Of a stretch of 7,527 nt of DNA, positions 6,077 through 7,527 are shown one piece after another. Below the pieces are notes generated by a model, which was not told where the DNA came from, made no database searches, and saw only the letters and a list, made by a program, of their open reading frames with translations. Positions within the stretch are counted from its first letter, which is position 1, and each line of letters starts with the position of its first letter. Where the stretch lies: positions 1 to 7,527 of the forward strand of contig WRBG01000094.1 in the NCBI GenBank assembly GCA_009784635.1, in the 5' to 3' direction. The translations under genes were made by a program, and so were the position numbers. The stretch is from Bacteroidales bacterium. GTDB lineage: Bacteria > Bacteroidota > Bacteroidia > Bacteroidales > UBA932.

Positions 6077-7291
6077 ATGAGCATAATGAACGCACCAATG
6101 ATTATTGAACAGGGAATTTTAAGCAGCGGCGTACTTCTTCAAGCAGGCGGAGCTATGGGGGCTTATAGCACGGGGCTTACATCAATCACTATGCCACAGG
6201 TCATTATGCTATTGCTTGGTTTGTTTTTTCTGTATCTGTCCATCGTAAAAAAATATGAACCCTTGCTGCTGCTGCCCTTGGCTTTTGGGATTATCATCGC
6301 CAATATTCCCGATGCCGGACTGTCGGCATACGACGACGGCCGCCTGCTGCATTTTCTGTATCAAGGAATCCTGCGCGTGATTTACCCGCCCATGATTTTC
6401 CTGTGTATAGGCGCCATGACCGACTTTGGACCGCTGATTGCCTCTCCAAGGACTGTGCTTATCGGGTTAGGCGGTCAGCTGGGCATTTTCATCGCCTTTG
6501 GCGGGGCCTTGCTTTTAGGAAACTGGTTGGCTCCGATTATCCCCGGATTTGACGGATTCGGTCTTAACGAAGCGGCCTCCATCGCCATTATTGGAAGTTC
6601 GGACGGCCCAACCTCCATATTCGCCGCCAGCCGTATGGCTCCGGACCTGCTGCCTACGGTGGCCATTGCCGCTTTTTCCTATATGGCGCTGGTGCCTTTC
6701 ATCCAGCCGCCGATTATGAGGATGTTGACTACCGCTAAAGAGCGGGTGGTTGTCATGCCGCCAGCCAAGCATGTCACCCAAAAGCAGAAAATCATTTTCC
6801 CCATTGTGGTTACTATGGTTACCTTGCTGCTGGTTCCTGCCGCCGGAGCATTGGTCGGAATGTTGATGCTGGGTAATTTAATTCGGGAAAGCGGCGTAAC
6901 GGGAAGATACCTCGATACCCTTCAAAATAGTCTGTTGAATATATTGACCTTGTTGGTTGCCGTTTCCATTGGTTCTTCCGCTACTGCCGACCGTTTCTTG
7001 ACTCCCACCACGCTGATTGTCGTGTTCCTTGGATTGGTGGCGTTCGCGTCCGGAACCATTGGAGGCGTTTTGATTGCAAAATTTCTGTACAAAATCACCG
7101 GAGGGAAGGTCAATCCGCTGATTGGCAATTCGGGCGTATCTGCCATGCCGATGGCTGCGCGTATTTCCCAAAAGATGGGGCAAAAATACAACTCGCAAAA
7201 CCATTTGTTGATGCACGCCATGGGGCCTATCGTTTCCAGTACCATAGCCTCCGCCATTGTAGCGGGCATTTTCATTGCCCTTTACAGCTAA
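6077..7291 (+). CDS. oadB: Sodium ion-translocating decarboxylase, beta subunit (OadB/MmdB/GcdB family)
   Basis: This 404-residue inner-membrane protein is the Na+-channel subunit that decarboxylates carboxybiotin and exports Na+. It has many hydrophobic helices and the family signatures VKKYEPLLLLPLAFG, FLCIGAMTDFGPL, GSSDGPTSIF and NPLIGNSGVSAMPMAAR. Residues known to matter in Klebsiella OadB are all present at a constant offset of 27: D176 (D203), Y202 (Y229), N346 (N373), G350 (G377), S355 (S382) and R362 (R389). The subunit therefore looks intact, with a slightly shorter N-terminus. The partner subunits (carboxyltransferase alpha, biotin carrier, small gamma/delta) are not in the window: the upstream gene is divergent and the downstream one convergent. 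Sequence alone cannot tell whether the substrate is oxaloacetate, methylmalonyl-CoA or glutaconyl-CoA; methylmalonyl-CoA is common in propionate-forming Bacteroidales. The symbol denotes the family, not the substrate. ATG at 6086 is an alternative start. Confidence 0.93.
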   Translation: MSIMNAPMIIEQGILSSGVLLQAGGAMGAYSTGLTSITMPQVIMLLLGLFFLYLSIVKKYEPLLLLPLAFGIIIANIPDAGLSAYDDGRLLHFLYQGILRVIYPPMIFLCIGAMTDFGPLIASPRTVLIGLGGQLGIFIAFGGALLLGNWLAPIIPGFDGFGLNEAASIAIIGSSDGPTSIFAASRMAPDLLPTVAIAAFSYMALVPFIQPPIMRMLTTAKERVVVMPPAKHVTQKQKIIFPIVVTMVTLLLVPAAGALVGMLMLGNLIRESGVTGRYLDTLQNSLLNILTLLVAVSIGSSATADRFLTPTTLIVVFLGLVAFASGTIGGVLIAKFLYKITGGKVNPLIGNSGVSAMPMAARISQKMGQKYNSQNHLLMHAMGPIVSSTIASAIVAGIFIALYS

Positions 7292-7337
7292 GGAACCGCC
7301 TTGCAAACGGTGTTGTGTTTATAAATATTCGTTTTCA

Positions 7338-7526
7338 TTACACTGGAACCGTACAAGCATCCACCAAGTACACAATAGAAACATAAGGGATATTCCCGTT
7401 GGTGCTCAAGCCTATTTCGCAGGTACGGCTGTTGGAATAACCGGTTTTGATTTGGGCTGCCTCTAATTGGGGACGGAGTTTGCGCAGGGCATAGGTATTC
7501 ATTTCGGGATAGCTAAAGCCCCGGTC
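7338..7526 (-). CDS. C-terminal fragment of an unidentified protein (5' end outside window)
   Basis: On the minus strand one frame is open from the window edge to a TAA at 7338-7340, giving 62 residues. They begin DRGFSYPEMNTYALRKLRPQ, continue with EIGLSTNGNIPYVSIVYLVD, and end ACTVPV. The composition is that of a folded soluble or exported domain with alternating beta-strand residues; two cysteines (in RTCEIG and DACTVPV) could pair if it is exported. I do not recognise the family. The gene converges on the beta-subunit gene, leaving 46 bp (7292-7337) with no strong terminator; only a weak 4-bp stem around ACCG/CGGT is visible there. Confidence 0.6.
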   Translation of the reverse strand, partial: DRGFSYPEMNTYALRKLRPQLEAAQIKTGYSNSRTCEIGLSTNGNIPYVSIVYLVDACTVPV

Positions 7527-7527
7527 T

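Noticed and set aside
6878..7306. 142- and 117-codon minus-strand open frames opposite the beta subunit
   Set aside because: They lie antisense to the most conserved part of the beta subunit and are low-complexity in Gly, Asn and Gln or otherwise unlike real proteins.
7292..7337. Possible bidirectional terminator between the beta subunit and the last gene
   Set aside because: Only a 4-bp ACCG/CGGT stem with a 9-nt loop and no following T-run.

Overview
The window looks like core chromosome of a Bacteroidota bacterium, most likely Bacteroidales. The evidence is: three near-perfect Bacteroidota -7 promoter elements (TAnnTTTG) just upstream of genes; a membrane-anchored HU-CCDC81-type DNA-binding protein, a family typical of this phylum; a head-GIN (DUF2807) exported protein in an apparent operon with an ECF sigma factor; a FadL-type porin; and a sodium-pumping decarboxylase beta subunit of the kind found in anaerobes. 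Base composition is moderate. No genus is claimed.

Layout, left to right. (1) 2-124 (+): last 40 codons of an unidentified membrane protein. (2) 130-825 (-): HU-CCDC81-like protein with one transmembrane helix and no SPOR domain. (3) 826-928: a 103-bp divergent promoter region with a TAnnTTTG element on each strand. (4) 929-2830 and 2836-4125 (+): a long-chain acyl-CoA ligase followed 5 bp later by a FadL/OmpP1 outer-membrane fatty acid channel, a two-gene uptake-and-activation operon. (5) 5966 down to 4122 (-): a three-gene operon of ECF sigma factor, single-pass membrane protein in the anti-sigma position, and secreted DUF2807 protein. Its last gene overlaps the end of the FadL gene by 4 bp, tail to tail. 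(6) 5967-6076: divergent intergenic region with a clear promoter facing right. (7) 6077-7291 (+): OadB/MmdB/GcdB-family sodium-translocating decarboxylase beta subunit, alone, without carboxyltransferase or biotin-carrier genes beside it. (8) 7338-7526 (-): C-terminal end of an unidentified protein.

How the genes work together. FadL would bring fatty acids across the outer membrane and the ligase would convert them to acyl-CoA. The sigma factor would drive its own operon or a regulon under control of the membrane protein, with the DUF2807 protein as an exported output of unknown role. The beta subunit would couple decarboxylation to Na+ export, but its partners must be encoded elsewhere.

No tRNA, rRNA, CRISPR array, insertion sequence, riboswitch or convincing terminator was seen. 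No stretch over 300 bp lacks a gene. Most of the window is ordinary housekeeping or envelope content. The parts most worth following up are the SPOR-less HU-CCDC81 protein with an apparently leaderless promoter, the sigma/membrane protein/DUF2807 operon with its regular ~20-residue Ser-Gly repeat, and the solitary beta subunit.
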